64,000 nt of DNA from Psilocybe azurescens (taxonomy: Eukaryota; Basidiomycota; Agaricomycetes; Agaricales; Agrocybaceae). Below the pieces are notes generated by a model. That model made no database searches and was not told the origin of the DNA. It saw nothing but the letters and a program-made list of their open reading frames with translations. The DNA lies in contig JAJIRX010000801.1 of assembly GCA_023853785.1 (NCBI GenBank), positions 1 to 64,000 of the forward strand, read 5' to 3'. The translations under genes were made by a program, and so were the position numbers. Positions 46,741 to 57,530 of this stretch are shown here, one piece after another; position 1 is the first letter of the stretch; the number at the start of each line of letters is the position of its first letter.

Positions 46741-48260
46741 GAGTGACGCTGCACACAGACAGAAGGAGGAGTTGATAGAATAGAGGATATACAGATAGTG
46801 GTTCGCTTTGAGGGAAGGGAAAGAGGGAGCCGAGGAACTTGGTGTACGCGACAGAATGTGGAAACCACTTCAAGCCTCCGTTAATGAGTCAAAATTATAT
46901 TATAGCGTCTAGCTAGTAAGTAACCACTGTCACCGCCTTTCAAATCAAATTGATTTTGTCCCGAGTTTTCGATTCAATTTACAATTGCCGTCGTTCTCAC
47001 AGGTGCCAAAAAGTGACGTAAAACTTCATTCAGTTCTACGTCAAACAGGGCAGCAGTTCCTGGATTCGAATCCTCAGTTTAGTCACTTTTATAGTAACCA
47101 CGGCGGAGATTTAGGGTTTTGAAACTCAACAATTCCAAAGAGAGAAATAACTATTCTAAATAACGTATTGGGTAACTGTGGTGCATTGTAAATTAGTATA
47201 TGCAAGATTCCAATAGAATGGTCAACTCGCCCGGTGTAATGTCGTGGTATTTTTGATAAGACCGTCGTGAGGAGAGCATTTTACGAAGTACAGAAGTCGA
47301 ACTTGCCATATGGCATAATCCATATCGGTGGTACCAACTCCTTATTATAACCCATAATCCATAGGTTTTTTGATCCACTGATTTGGTTCGCAGGGAAATG
47401 CAACCCATAAGTTCCCATAAGTCTACGATACTCAATAACCCATACCCCTTCGGAAGATTAACCCGTAGGGTTTGGGGTCGGTATACTGCCATTTTTGGTA
47501 AATTTTGACCAATATCTCGGACATTTTAGCATACCGAACTTCTTGATATTATGCACGGTAAATCATAGCCCATAAAGTAGTTTTTTGGGAAAATATTTTT
47601 ATTGCAAGCCAAGCCATATCTCTATTCTCCTCTTCGATGTGCTCGGGATCCTCAAACAGGATCAGCAAATTAAATTCAAGATATAAGAGTAACTAATCGC
47701 GTGGCAAGCCTACTTAGTACTGGTAAGGCACAGTCATACTGTTAGTTAGAGGATCTGACAGGAGAGTAAACCAAAGGCCTATAATAGGGGACATGACATA
47801 GCGCCTTGTGGGCCAGTAGGTCGGCGCTGACGGCGAGAAAGGGTTTTCCAAACGCTCAAGCACTGTTCAAAAGGTGTCTGCTAAGAAACATGGCAACCTA
47901 TGTACCTTTATTGAAGAGTTCGGTTTTAAATTTTCTGAACCTACTGTTAACCTGTCTCCATCGACCTATACCCTGTCATAACCCATGGCCTGGACTGTCC
48001 ACCAACGGGATGGGTTATGACAAGTTCGACTGTACATAGACGCACCATTAACCATGCATGTCGGCGTAATCATTGAGCCGGAGCTAGCTTTAGATTTGAC
48101 ATCGTCCTGCTCCTTGGAGTCCTTGCAAACGTGCAACGGCGAACTCACATTCACTTTCCCGTTCCTTACGCTATCTTTATCCCAAACCAGACCTACTCAG
48201 TCGTCCTCGGTCTGCCCACTCCTAAATCCTTCCTCCGCATCCGGCTTTTCATGTTTCTGA
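46741..48260. repeat. PTH11-like leader and repeat R1, inverted copy
   Basis: Reading leftward, 48260-47870 is R1, 47860-47330 matches 19540-20080, and 47220-46760 matches 34180-34640. This copy therefore contains both leader blocks, each of which is missing from one of the other two copies, and is closest to the ancestral order. The 72-bp array is absent here. Confidence 0.72.
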
Positions 48261-48720
48261 TGGAAAATTGTTTCATGCGCCTTCGTATACAATGTCCGTT
48301 CCAGAAGTTCTACAATCTGTTAAGGGTGCATAGGGTATTGTACAGTGGGATATAATATTTAAAAATGCAATGTTGATTAAATGTTGAAGATGGATTCACG
48401 TAAGGAAGAGGGAGAGATGTACAACTATATGACTCTTTCTTCTTCTAAATCTCTCTGCATCGACAAAGTATAGATTAATATAAATATTATGAGAGATTTA
48501 GAATAAGCTGTGCCAAAGATAATGGATGAATATTGAATGATGGCGTAGAGCAGAGGGGACCAAGAGTCTGAGACTGAAGCTCGAAACAATAGTGTCCAAG
48601 CTTGGGGTTAATTAAAATGCGTGACTGGCTGCACTTAGAATTCACATGTCACGTTAACGTACATAAGACTAAATAAAGCAAGCTGGCGACGCCTCTTCAA
48701 GCTTCAACTTCAACCCACCC
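48261..48720. other. AT-rich spacer at the position where the array is missing
   Basis: No array units, gene or known repeat. In copy C the corresponding interval holds the SINE and the 2.1-kb array. Confidence 0.4.
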
Positions 48721-48797
48721 CCTTACCATGACCGAGCTACATCTCACACTGCGAGTAAGTGATCATCCCTCTGTTGTGCATGCGCTAAAGTCGCTCG

Positions 48798-49301
48798 ATG
48801 TTACCAGTTATGCCTTGGATTGATACCATCCTAGAACAGTTTCAGACAATTGACCGCTTTACTACCGACGAATCTGAATACTATGGGCCATACAACACCC
48901 TCCTTACTGGTCTCTTTCCCCACACCGAGCACTATCAGGTGACGCCTCGGTACAAGGGACCAATAACTCCTGGTTCTATCGACTTCACAACGATATACAT
49001 CGTTCGAAAACGGAAGTGTCCCGTGTTCTTTATTGAAATAAAGCCTTTCCTTCATATCAACGAGATTTCTACCCGATCAAAAGCAGACCAGCAGATGCGC
49101 GACCAATATGAAACCATTATTGGCCGAAACATTGTTGTGCCTAAATTGTACGCAATCAGTGCGATGGGCACGCGCTTTTCCGTGTACGAGTACGATAAGG
49201 AGACGAATGCCCTCTCACCTCCTTCCATTCCCCGCCATCCCTCTTTTATGACAGATGTCGCTCCGGCTTCTCGGTGGAATTATGAATTGTTAGAAGATTA
49301 A
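48798..49301 (+). CDS. PD-(D/E)xK-like protein, best copy, probably C-truncated
   Basis: An open frame of 167 codons with strong protein character and clear conservation with the copy at 28.7-29.5 kb. Residues Asp62 (SIDFTT), Glu80 and Lys82 (FFIEIKP) form a D-x17-E-x-K pattern, the spacing typical of PD-(D/E)xK nuclease folds. They are followed by SKADQQMRDQYE and a terminal PASRWNYELLED. The stop comes where the sister copy reads on as VGQKKMRELVLEIKRICQ, and here RMRELVSEVKRMCQDITE follows the stop, so roughly 20 C-terminal residues are probably lost. A leader starting MTELHLTLR with a GTAAGT donor lies at 48728. Similar proteins are uncharacterised in basidiomycetes; nuclease function is inference. 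Confidence 0.6.
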   Translation: MLPVMPWIDTILEQFQTIDRFTTDESEYYGPYNTLLTGLFPHTEHYQVTPRYKGPITPGSIDFTTIYIVRKRKCPVFFIEIKPFLHINEISTRSKADQQMRDQYETIIGRNIVVPKLYAISAMGTRFSVYEYDKETNALSPPSIPRHPSFMTDVAPASRWNYELLED

Positions 49302-49689
49302 GGAGAGAAAAGGATGAGGGAATTGGTGTCGGAGGTCAAACGCATGTGCCAGGACATAACAGAATGTACGTCTATTGTTGTTGTCTTCCGTGATCTTTCA
49401 TTTACTTACATCACTTCAATTCCGTTATCAGAAGGAGATATACTCAACACATCTTTTTTACATACCAATTCCGTGCTCGTATTCTGTGCTCAAAATGAGC
49501 TCCTAAGATTGGGGATCCAATTTTTCAATAGCTGTGGGGTTTATCAGTCGTCGTAGCATTCCAATATTTCTGACTCGTACCACATACTCACGCTCGAGAG
49601 CTCAATCAGATATCTGGGACTTATTCTGTGGCTCGAGTGCGAAGTGCATAAGCTTACGCGTATACCCACCTCCTGAGGCGCTGTACAAG

Positions 49690-50665
49690 TAGGTCTTAGC
49701 TACTTCACCCAGCCAGAGTGGGGAGGAGTTACGGAACCAGGAGGCAGCGCTCGTCAAGCTCGGCGAGCTGTATCGTGATCAAAAGTACGCTTCTGAGCCG
49801 CATGTGCATTGCATGGATGGAGCTGACTGACGGATGGATCCACACAGGTACGCGGAGGGCCTGGCGGAGGTCATCAACTGCTTGCGGGTGTTCATGTCGT
49901 CCACTGCCAAAACCAAGACACGAAGCTCAGTACGCCCTTCCTCCGTCCTCCCTGATTCCATCATCGATCTGATCTCTGATTACTTCTCTGCCCAGTCCGC
50001 ACACTTCTGGACTACTTCGCCGTCATCCCCGACTCTCAGAAAGTGCAGATGGAAGCGCTGACGGACAACATCGCCTGTGCCAAGCCGTTTTCGGTTTTCG
50101 TATGCTAAGTTATCGTTATCGTACATACAGACAACTCGAGTCCCGTCAGTACCATCACGCACTCGTGCTCATCGAGACCCTGCTCACGGAGCTCAAGCGG
50201 CTCGACGATAAGATGAGTATATGCTGTTGTGTAAAGTTAAGTTGAATTTGGTGGATATTGTTTTTGCTTTTTTTTTGTGCCTTCGTGCTTGGGATTTCAG
50301 CACGATGTTGGCGTTGTCCGTCATCCGTCGTTTTTCCCTTTTTCTTCATATGCATATACATCGTATCGCAACTGACGTTCTATTCAATCCCGCCTTTCAT
50401 TTTTTCTCTCCCTTCTCGTCGCCTCCGCCTTGTTGTCGATCAATTCTGGACTCTGGATTAACGCCAACATTTCCCCCTCTCCACCTTCCAAAACTCCCAC
50501 TCAAAAACAACAGGCCGAAGACGTGAACGCCCTGCTCAGCATCAGGCTCGCGCTGCGCTACGCGTCCTCGAGCAACGTGAAGAGTATGCGAGCCGTCGGG
50601 CGCGCTCACCAGAGCAGGGATTTAAGGGCGTTTCAGAGGGTGTTGAGGGAGTATCGGGTCGGTGA
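49690..50665 (+). pseudogene. RPN6: RPN6 pseudogene, copy 4
   Basis: Same strand and immediately downstream of the PD-(D/E)xK-like gene, as in the 27-29 kb copy. Blocks: RNQEAALVKLGELYRDQK, YAEGLAEVINCLRVFMSSTA, LLDYFAVIPDSQKVQMEALT, then QLESRQYHHALVLIETLLTE. It jumps abruptly from LDDKM to MLLCKVKLNL (two or more exons deleted), then EDVNALLSIRLALRYASSSN and MRAVGRAHQSRDLRAFQRVL. The 3' PCI part is missing. A one-base loss precedes the first LLDYF exon. The break near the VLREYRV donor resembles the end of retained homology in the other copies. Confidence 0.8.
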
Positions 50666-52160
50666 GTATTTTGTGTTCGGGAGGTTTTTGGGGGTTTTGG
50701 TTTGGGCTTTTGGGTTTGAGGTTTTCTTTGTTAGAGGTGTGCGATTTTCTGGTATGAGTGCGGGGTGTGGGGCATTGCATTCGCAGCTCCGGTGCCGCCC
50801 TTCTTTGTTATTTGTGTTCGTTCGTTGTTGTCCAATTAAGTACGCTCTTCGAAAAGCGTTCTCGTGGTATTACTCCGAGTCTCGCCGAATACAACAAGAT
50901 AACTGGCCTTGCAGCTAATATAAAAACATGCAGGCCGAGCTATACTAGCAGATATCAGATATGTGACGACGCGGTGCCTTCGCCAGTGGTAGCATCTGCC
51001 CACATGGAACAGCGTGTCAAAACCATGTTTGGTTCCGCTTTAAGTAACAGTAGTCAAAGTAAGCCGTTTCTACCCTACCCTGCTGTTAAAATTACACGTA
51101 CCTTATGCATTGAAGGTAATTAAATATCAGACCAAGACAATTTTATTATCGACTGCGAACTTCTTGCACAACTCAATTCCCTTTCATTCACAATTCCCTA
51201 GCGCCTGGGTTTATAGTAAACCGTCTTCTCAAACACGACATCCCGTCAAGTCTCCAAAATCTCTCTATAGGCCGACCATTGATCTATCCGCAACATACCC
51301 GCCACACAGATCGCCGCATATGATCGCCGCACCTTGCAAATCCCAATCTTACTGTACTGTAAACTATTGCAAACTCCGCTTGAATGTAATCCGAACATTT
51401 GGGCCAATCGATCGTGTCTTTCCCAGCTATCACCAGGACCAAAACAGAGTTTCTTCAATGCGCGACCGGTCATGAAGGCATCGCGATTCAATAGGTAGGG
51501 TAGAACCTATCATGGTGAGTCTCCCAGCAGTGCCCGTTCATCGTCTTTGTTCTTCAAATCCACATTACATTTGTAAAGGTCTGAATACGCGCGATCCGCT
51601 CTTCGGCGATCCTCCCATCCATGATACAAATTCATTTTTCCCGCTTATATAGACAAAGCTGTTAAATTCTACTTTAAAACGGAGAGGCGGGATGGTGCGC
51701 ATTGAATCCACCATCGAGTTGAGGCGAGACATGAGTCTCTGTAATTCAAGCATCGTATCCAAGCTAATCGATGGATGCTTCAATAATGGGATGAAGGTAG
51801 CCCATGTACTCTTCCAAGACGTCTTGGCAATATCAAAAAAATGGACCCACATATCTCCTTTGCGGTCGTCCATTAGCAGAGTTCATTCCGTGGGAGAAAT
51901 CAATAACAAAAACCCCATTTCCTATTTTAAGATGTGCCAAGACGCTATCACGGCCCCTGCATCGTCCGTCATCTGGAATGTTGATATACACGATTAACAG
52001 TCAGCACGAGCGCGCATGCTCCTCACATGATACCACACTAGCTCTTATACGATGTGCGAGACGATATACAGGGATCCGTATACACCGTAGTACAGTGTTT
52101 TACAATCAATTCCAAATGTTTCTCTGTCTTTCCTCATAATTAAGGAGCCATCCGTGCCTG
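50666..52160 (-). other. Region with uncertain minus-strand exons
   Basis: Several minus-strand stretches read like protein: RALKKLCFGPGDSWERHDRL (about 51460-51400), KTSWKSTWATFIPLLKHPSI with TMLELQRLMSRLNSMVDSMR (about 51840-51700), and VLAHLKIGNGVFVIDFSHGM (about 51950-51890). They may be exons of one decayed gene. Their frames do not join cleanly and no family is recognised. Confidence 0.35.
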
Positions 52161-52501
52161 TTTAGGGAATGGATAAGATCTATACTCTAACTCCCGTTGA
52201 GTTTATGCCAAGATTCCAGTACTGTATCTGCCGGCCTATGCTACCAACGAGACAAACAAGATACTGGGTAGGTCGACGCCCTCCCATCCCACACTCCACC
52301 TTCCAGCCCCTTGGCCTCTGGAATAAATTATGTTCATCATACAAGTTTCCCAGTCCATAATCAGGTGTGACTGGATATTTACTCGCGCTTGTGTTTGCGT
52401 GCATGTTCAAGAAAGATGAGGGGTGTAACAACGGTCTGCTACTTCTGATTTGCTTCAGGTGGGGACTATGCAAATTAGACCTTTTGTCAAAGAGCCATTC
52501 C

Positions 52502-53120
52502 CTAAGCCATAAACCTCACCTGAATGCATCCCAGTCGTTCCATTCTCTCAATGTTCCCCCACCTCCCCGTGCCCCTCGTACATCTCCATCCGTTCCTCCT
52601 CCCCCGCAACCACCACCCCGTCAGGACCACCCCCAGCTGTCCCACCGCCAACTCAAAAGGCGGGCTTGGAACGTACAGTGTGTGCATTTGATGTTGTTGG
52701 TATTAGTGCGATCGGCCTACAGCGGAGAATGCAGAGGAGTATGCACCCGGTGTCCATTGCGCATAGAGATGGTAAGGATTACCACCTCCGGCTGCTAGAG
52801 TGCGAGGAGAATCCCACTGGCTTCCAGGCTGCGTACCAGGGGAAACAGACGCAGGATGAGGGGAATACATAGGTGCCCAGGCGGCGGTGTACCCGCAGTA
52901 CGGCCATCCACTTGCGGGTGCGCTTTGCGACGGTGTCCCTGGGAGGAGCTGGAGGGAGTTTGGGTGGGTCGATATGTTCCCTGGATTTGGATCCTTGGTG
53001 CACATGGGAATGATCTGGTGCGAGGGCTGGTATTAGGAGCTCGGTTCGATGTATAGATGTAGCAAGTGAGTGAGGAGAGGAGGAGGAGAGTGCAGCTAGC
53101 GATCCCCACGACATGACACA
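52502..53120 (-). other. Pro/Gly/Ser-rich open stretches, uncertain gene
   Basis: A frame at 52703-53005 encodes a low-complexity protein (GWPYCGYTAAWAPMYSPHPA, then PYHLYAQWTPGAYSSAF). The neighbouring DNA is CCACC/CCCCG-rich. It could be an exon of a disordered protein or simply compositional. No homologue is recognised. Confidence 0.25.
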
Positions 53121-53840
53121 AATATTAGTTGTTTATACGTAGCGGAGAAGCATCGAAGAACTGTTGTTCACGCCGTGCGATAGGGGAATGAATAGAGGAT
53201 AGTGAATATTGACGAGCGGTGGGAGCAATGGATCGTAGTTTGGTAGTATGTCCAGTTGTATTCCGATGTGTCAGCGTTAGAGTCAGAATCACTGTAACTA
53301 TCAAGGGAGTAAGACAAATTGACAATCATGCGCATGGTTGGGGGTCGCAAGATGCAAGATGATTACTTACTCAAGCGCTCGGCACTCACCTCCCAATCTG
53401 TCTCTTACTTTTTAAATGATAAGCTTTGGCTTCAGCCATACCCTCAGTATGTGCGTGGGAGAACAAGAACGAGAACACAGAGCTGTGTCTGCGTCGTTGT
53501 CCCCTATTAAACTCGAATTTCAACGACCACATAAAAGGCCATGTCTTTGGCATTGGTAGCCGCGTAATGAGCTGGTGGACAATAGCTGAAAGACTTTCGA
53601 TGGCTATGGGATCTATGGAAGTCATGATATGGGTTAATTCATGAGTTCCAATAGTATTTCATTGTCAAGTTTTACGGCAACATAGCCAGGTGTACCATAC
53701 AGGGTTTTAAACTTTCCGCCTCAGACGCTAACTGCCGACGGTGTATACACAAGATAAAACGTGAAGGCACAAATGTAGATGAAATATCTGGATCCATATC
53801 ATGAGCTTCCTCCACAGAGCCCTCCTCCCCGGGAACACCC
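53121..53840. other. Spacer at the truncated 3' end of the PRP6 copy
   Basis: No supported gene. One minus-strand frame (53386-53625, including PMPKTWPFMWSLKFEFNRGQ) is incidental or an orphan exon. PRP6 similarity ends abruptly at its right border. Confidence 0.3.
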
Positions 53841-55777
53841 TCAGCGCATACCCCAGCACCGTGCGTGCGACGCCCACCCGCCCCTCGCCTCCGCGGCCTC
53901 CGCATCGTCCACCCACGTGTCAAAGCGGTCCTCCTCCTCCACGTCCATCGCCACCGTCGCCTTCACGATCGCCTCGCACGTGCGCGGGGAGCCCTCCAGC
54001 TCGCACTTCTCCGCCTCCTTGAGCCACTGCTTGCGCGTGAGCAGGACCTGGTGCCGCCGCAGGTCGCGCACGGCACCCTCGCTCGTCTTGTCCACCAGTT
54101 CCAGCTCTTTCGCCTTTTGCTCTGTAGACTTGGGCTCGCTGGAGGGCAGGTGGGCGACTCCGCCTCCTGCTCGAGCAGCCGCCCGGCCGCGATCCATATC
54201 TCGTGGCTCGTCGGCACCGCCTTGCGCGCGCAGTTCAGCACCTTCTTTGCCTTCTCCGGGTTTCTCCAGCCGCGCGAGCGCGAGCCACAGCTCCACGCTC
54301 AGCGGGATTACCTCCACCGCCCTCGCCAGCAGAATCCGTGCGTCGGCCGTGGAGGACTCGAGGTTTACGGTCTCCTTCCAGAGGCGCACCGAGTTCGGGA
54401 TGTGCTCAAGCGCCTTGCGCAGCACGCGCTTTGTGGCGGGGAGGGATTCTTCGAGCGCGGCGGCAGCGAGCCATATTTTGACGGATTGCCCGACGTGCTG
54501 CACGGCGTTTGCGAGCACGGTCTTGGCGTCTTCTGTGTTCTAAACAATAAAATAAATCTGTTAGAAACTACCGAAAGAAGAAAAGGAAAAACAACGCACA
54601 TGCAACCTGGCAGCCTCAATCCACACATCCTCGCTCTTCGGACAATGCTTGCAGCCCATCTTGACGATCTTCCGCGCCGCGACCATCCTTCCCGCATGCT
54701 CTTCCAAGCACGCCGCCGCGATCCACCCAGGCGCGTGCGAGTCGTTGGTGGTGGAGAGGGACGTGGCGGTGCCGGAGAGCTGGTCGAGTTTGAGGAGAGG
54801 ATTTTGTCGGGCGCCTGGCCGATCTCGACAAAGTTCGTCAGGCCGCCTGACTCGGCTGGCGTCTCAAAGCCACCACTCTAAAAAAGAATCTATGTTTATG
54901 GGTGAGAAAGAGAAAGAGAAAGAAAGAAGACAAGCGACAAGCGCACCTGCTGCTGCCTCGGATCGAGCACATTCTCAAACTCCGTCTTGCCACGGTTGCC
55001 GACAAGGACGCTGTCGGGACCACGTACGTGCGCTCCTCGCGCCTGCGCTTCTTGCGCGTGAGGTTCCCGACCTCGAGGATGTTCTCCCACTCCTCATCGG
55101 TGACGGCGGAAAGCCCGTGCTTGAGGTCCGCGAACTGCTGCTGGATCTTGGGGCGCTCGGCGCGGTGTTTAGCGAGCTAGGCTTGTTCTTGGGCTTCTCT
55201 GAAAAGAACGAGAACGAGTGGTGAGTCCAACACGCATGGAGAGGCAGATCATGACTGACCCTGCAGCGGAGGGACAAAAAGAGGGAAGGGAAAGTGAATT
55301 ATAATTAAAATACAACCCACCTGCGTGCCCGCCGCCGTGAGTCCATAGCTTCGTCCACGGTATCGTAGATGTTATCTGCTTCCTCATCATCCTGCTCGTA
55401 AGTTGTCCCTGCAAACAGCCCTACTTCGTTGTTGGGGTCCTGGAACTGGTCGGGGTCGATCTCGATCTCTTCGCCGCCCTTGGCTTGGGCTTCACTGTAT
55501 GTCCGTTGGTAAGTGAGTGTCTAGATTCTAGAGGAAGGAGGAAGGGAGGGGGAGGGACGTACGCTAGCACTTCAGATGAAGGGCCCTCTCTCTCAGAACC
55601 GATATCCGACCGTGTTATGAATCCAGAGGCACTAAAAGGGAGAAAGAAAAAATTGTGGTCAGACGAGTTGAATCGAGCAGATTGATGGCTAGAACACACC
55701 CTCATCTTAGACCAGCCCCATAGGACGCTGGCGCAGGCAGGGAAAAAGGCCAGCTTGTTCAGTTTGTTGGATGCCAT
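53841..55777 (-). pseudogene. PRP6: PRP6 splicing-factor pseudogene, 3'-truncated
   Basis: PRP6 (PRPF6) is the HAT-repeat scaffold of the U4/U6-U5 tri-snRNP. From the start codon at 55777: MASNKLNKLAFFPA, ASGFITRSDIGSEREGPSSE, IDPDQFQDPNNEVGLFAGTT, ADNIYDTVDEAMDSRRRA, RPKIQQQFADLKHGLSAVTD with GNLTRKKRRREERTYVVP, FENVLDPRQQQ, SGGFETPAESGGLTNFVEIG. HAT repeats follow, including HAPGWIAAACLEEHAGRM, VQHVGQSVKIWLAAAALEES, RKALEHIPNSVRLWKETVNL and ARAVEVIPLSVELWLALARL. Lesions: a TAG in EQA, stop, LAKHR; single-base shifts at YVVP/DSVLVG, KILS/LKLDQL and LEKP/KVLNCARKAVPTSHEIW; and loss of about 30 residues before HAPGW. Everything after about half of the HAT array is missing. Confidence 0.85.
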
Positions 55778-57100
55778 GTTGTGCTCCTGGGTCCTGGTGA
55801 GTACGTGGTAAGTGGTCAAGTTGGTCAAGAACTCATTTGCGTCACACACCCAATCACATAACATATGTGACTCGACTGCCGGCGTGACTTTCTGCCTCCT
55901 CCTCTCCCGCCACGACAATGACTGCAATCACCCAAAACCTGCCCTGGTTCATCAAAGACCTTGGCATATCCATCGTCGGAAATTTTTGTATTTCTCTTCA
56001 AAATGTGTGTTTGGCTCACAGAATTACTGCAGGAATGTTACATGTCACTCGTTGAAAATCTACACAATATTATAAGCGCCCATGCACCCCCAGACGGGGT
56101 TCCAACCGTCCTCGTGTTTTCAATCTGATTATATCCGACATTAGAAGATTCATCTCAAATTTACCCGCATAGATAGAACAATGGGTAGTGAATCGACACA
56201 TAGTAGACGCCTGCCAAATGATAACGCGATTGGAAGGCTGATTGATCAAGCTGAAATCAGATGGAACAGAAGGAATGAACAAATGACACTATTAGGGCAC
56301 TAGTAATGAAGGGATTCCAAGCATCATTTTTCAGCACAGTAGGGGAGTTTAACATTTTACTTCGTCTTCAAATGAGTTACAATGACAACTATGGAGCAAA
56401 TAAATGAGACAAATTGGTCATTGCGCCATTGTTAACACTCATATCTTGAGTAACTACCTATTGACTACGGCCACTTTTGTATACTCTCACGTGCTGTATA
56501 CAAGGTGCTGGGCGTGCTCTGTGCAGACATTCTTTCAGATAGAGCATGGAGATCGATTATCATCCACAGCGGGATGCGTGCCGTCGTTAATGGGATGGTG
56601 AAAATGGTGTCTGCGAGCTGTGAGTCCGGTCGAGGTCGAGGTTGAGGTCAAAATGCAAAGCTCGGTCAACCACAGCCCATCCATCACTCCCTAACATAGC
56701 AACAGGCGTCAACACACAATAGCTCCAAAAATAGTCCGACTAATGAGTGAGCTACCCGATGCACCGGCGGACGTGATCTGCACGATGGTGAGAGTGGGCG
56801 GAGAACATATCAGAAGGTTGTTGACGACAATGAATACCGTGTTATAAGAATAAGATAAAAAGGGAGGGAGGGAGTTTGGGTAATTGTGCTGGGAAGAGTA
56901 GAAGGAGAAAGGCAAGAGAAAGAGGAAACTGAAGTGGAGGGAAAAAGGAAAAACGGTTGAGAGTGCATGATCAAAGTAACAGGAACAGTCCATGACTGAA
57001 TAACAAAGAACGGAGAGTTATAAAATTCCTCCAAAAAATATACAAAGGAAAGAGAGGAGGAAAGGCAGGGCGAATACATCCAAAAGGAACGAAAAGGAAA
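55778..57100. other. Intergenic DNA upstream of the PRP6 copy
   Basis: No gene recognised. A GGGAGGGAGGGAG simple repeat lies near 56865. Short frames (for example 56070-56282 on the minus strand) lack support. Confidence 0.35.
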
Positions 57101-57530
57101 TTACTCACTTCTCAAATACATAATACTAATTGCTCTCCATCGGCTTTCCCAGCTTCTTACCATCCTTTCTATCTCTTTTTCTATTGAAACCGCCCTTTCT
57201 CTGCTTTGCATTCGCTTCCTGAAGTCAAACAGGTCTTCTTCTGCTCTTGTTTCTTCCCCTACCCATGTTCCACTTCCTCCCGCCTCTTCCCAGCCCTGAA
57301 TACACGCCCCAAGCAAACCAAGCATAACTGGCACCGGCAGCGTACATCTTGCGCACAGACACCATCTTCCCACCACTCGCCACCATCTCATTCTCATCCA
57401 CAACTGCCCTATCTACATCCACCCCAAGGTCGACACTAACCTTCACGGCGATAGGGAAGACGAGAGCACGCCGTTCCTCGTGGACCTCGTTTATGAGGGG
57501 AGAGGACAGCGGTCATCATCTGTAGACGGA
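57101..57530 (-). CDS. Unrecognised gene fragment
   Basis: Two adjoining minus-strand stretches look coding. One, at about 57510-57290, reads LINEVHEERRALVFPIAVKV, VVDENEMVASGGKMVSVRKM, then a hydrophobic segment AGASYAWFAWGVYSGL. The other is in a different frame to 57101: EEDLFDFRKRMQSRERAVSI and ERMVRSWESRWRAISIMYLR. An intron or a frame change near 57300 would join them. The hydrophobic segment could be a membrane anchor. The family is not recognised. Confidence 0.35.

Noticed and set aside
47062..47073. GGATTCGAATCC resembling a tRNA T-loop/B box
   Set aside because: The surrounding bases do not form a T-arm stem or acceptor stem, and no A box or anticodon arm precedes it.
39577..55777. 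Processed retropseudogene origin for RPN6, RPN7 and PRP6 copies
   Set aside because: All retain introns at matching positions, so an mRNA intermediate is excluded.
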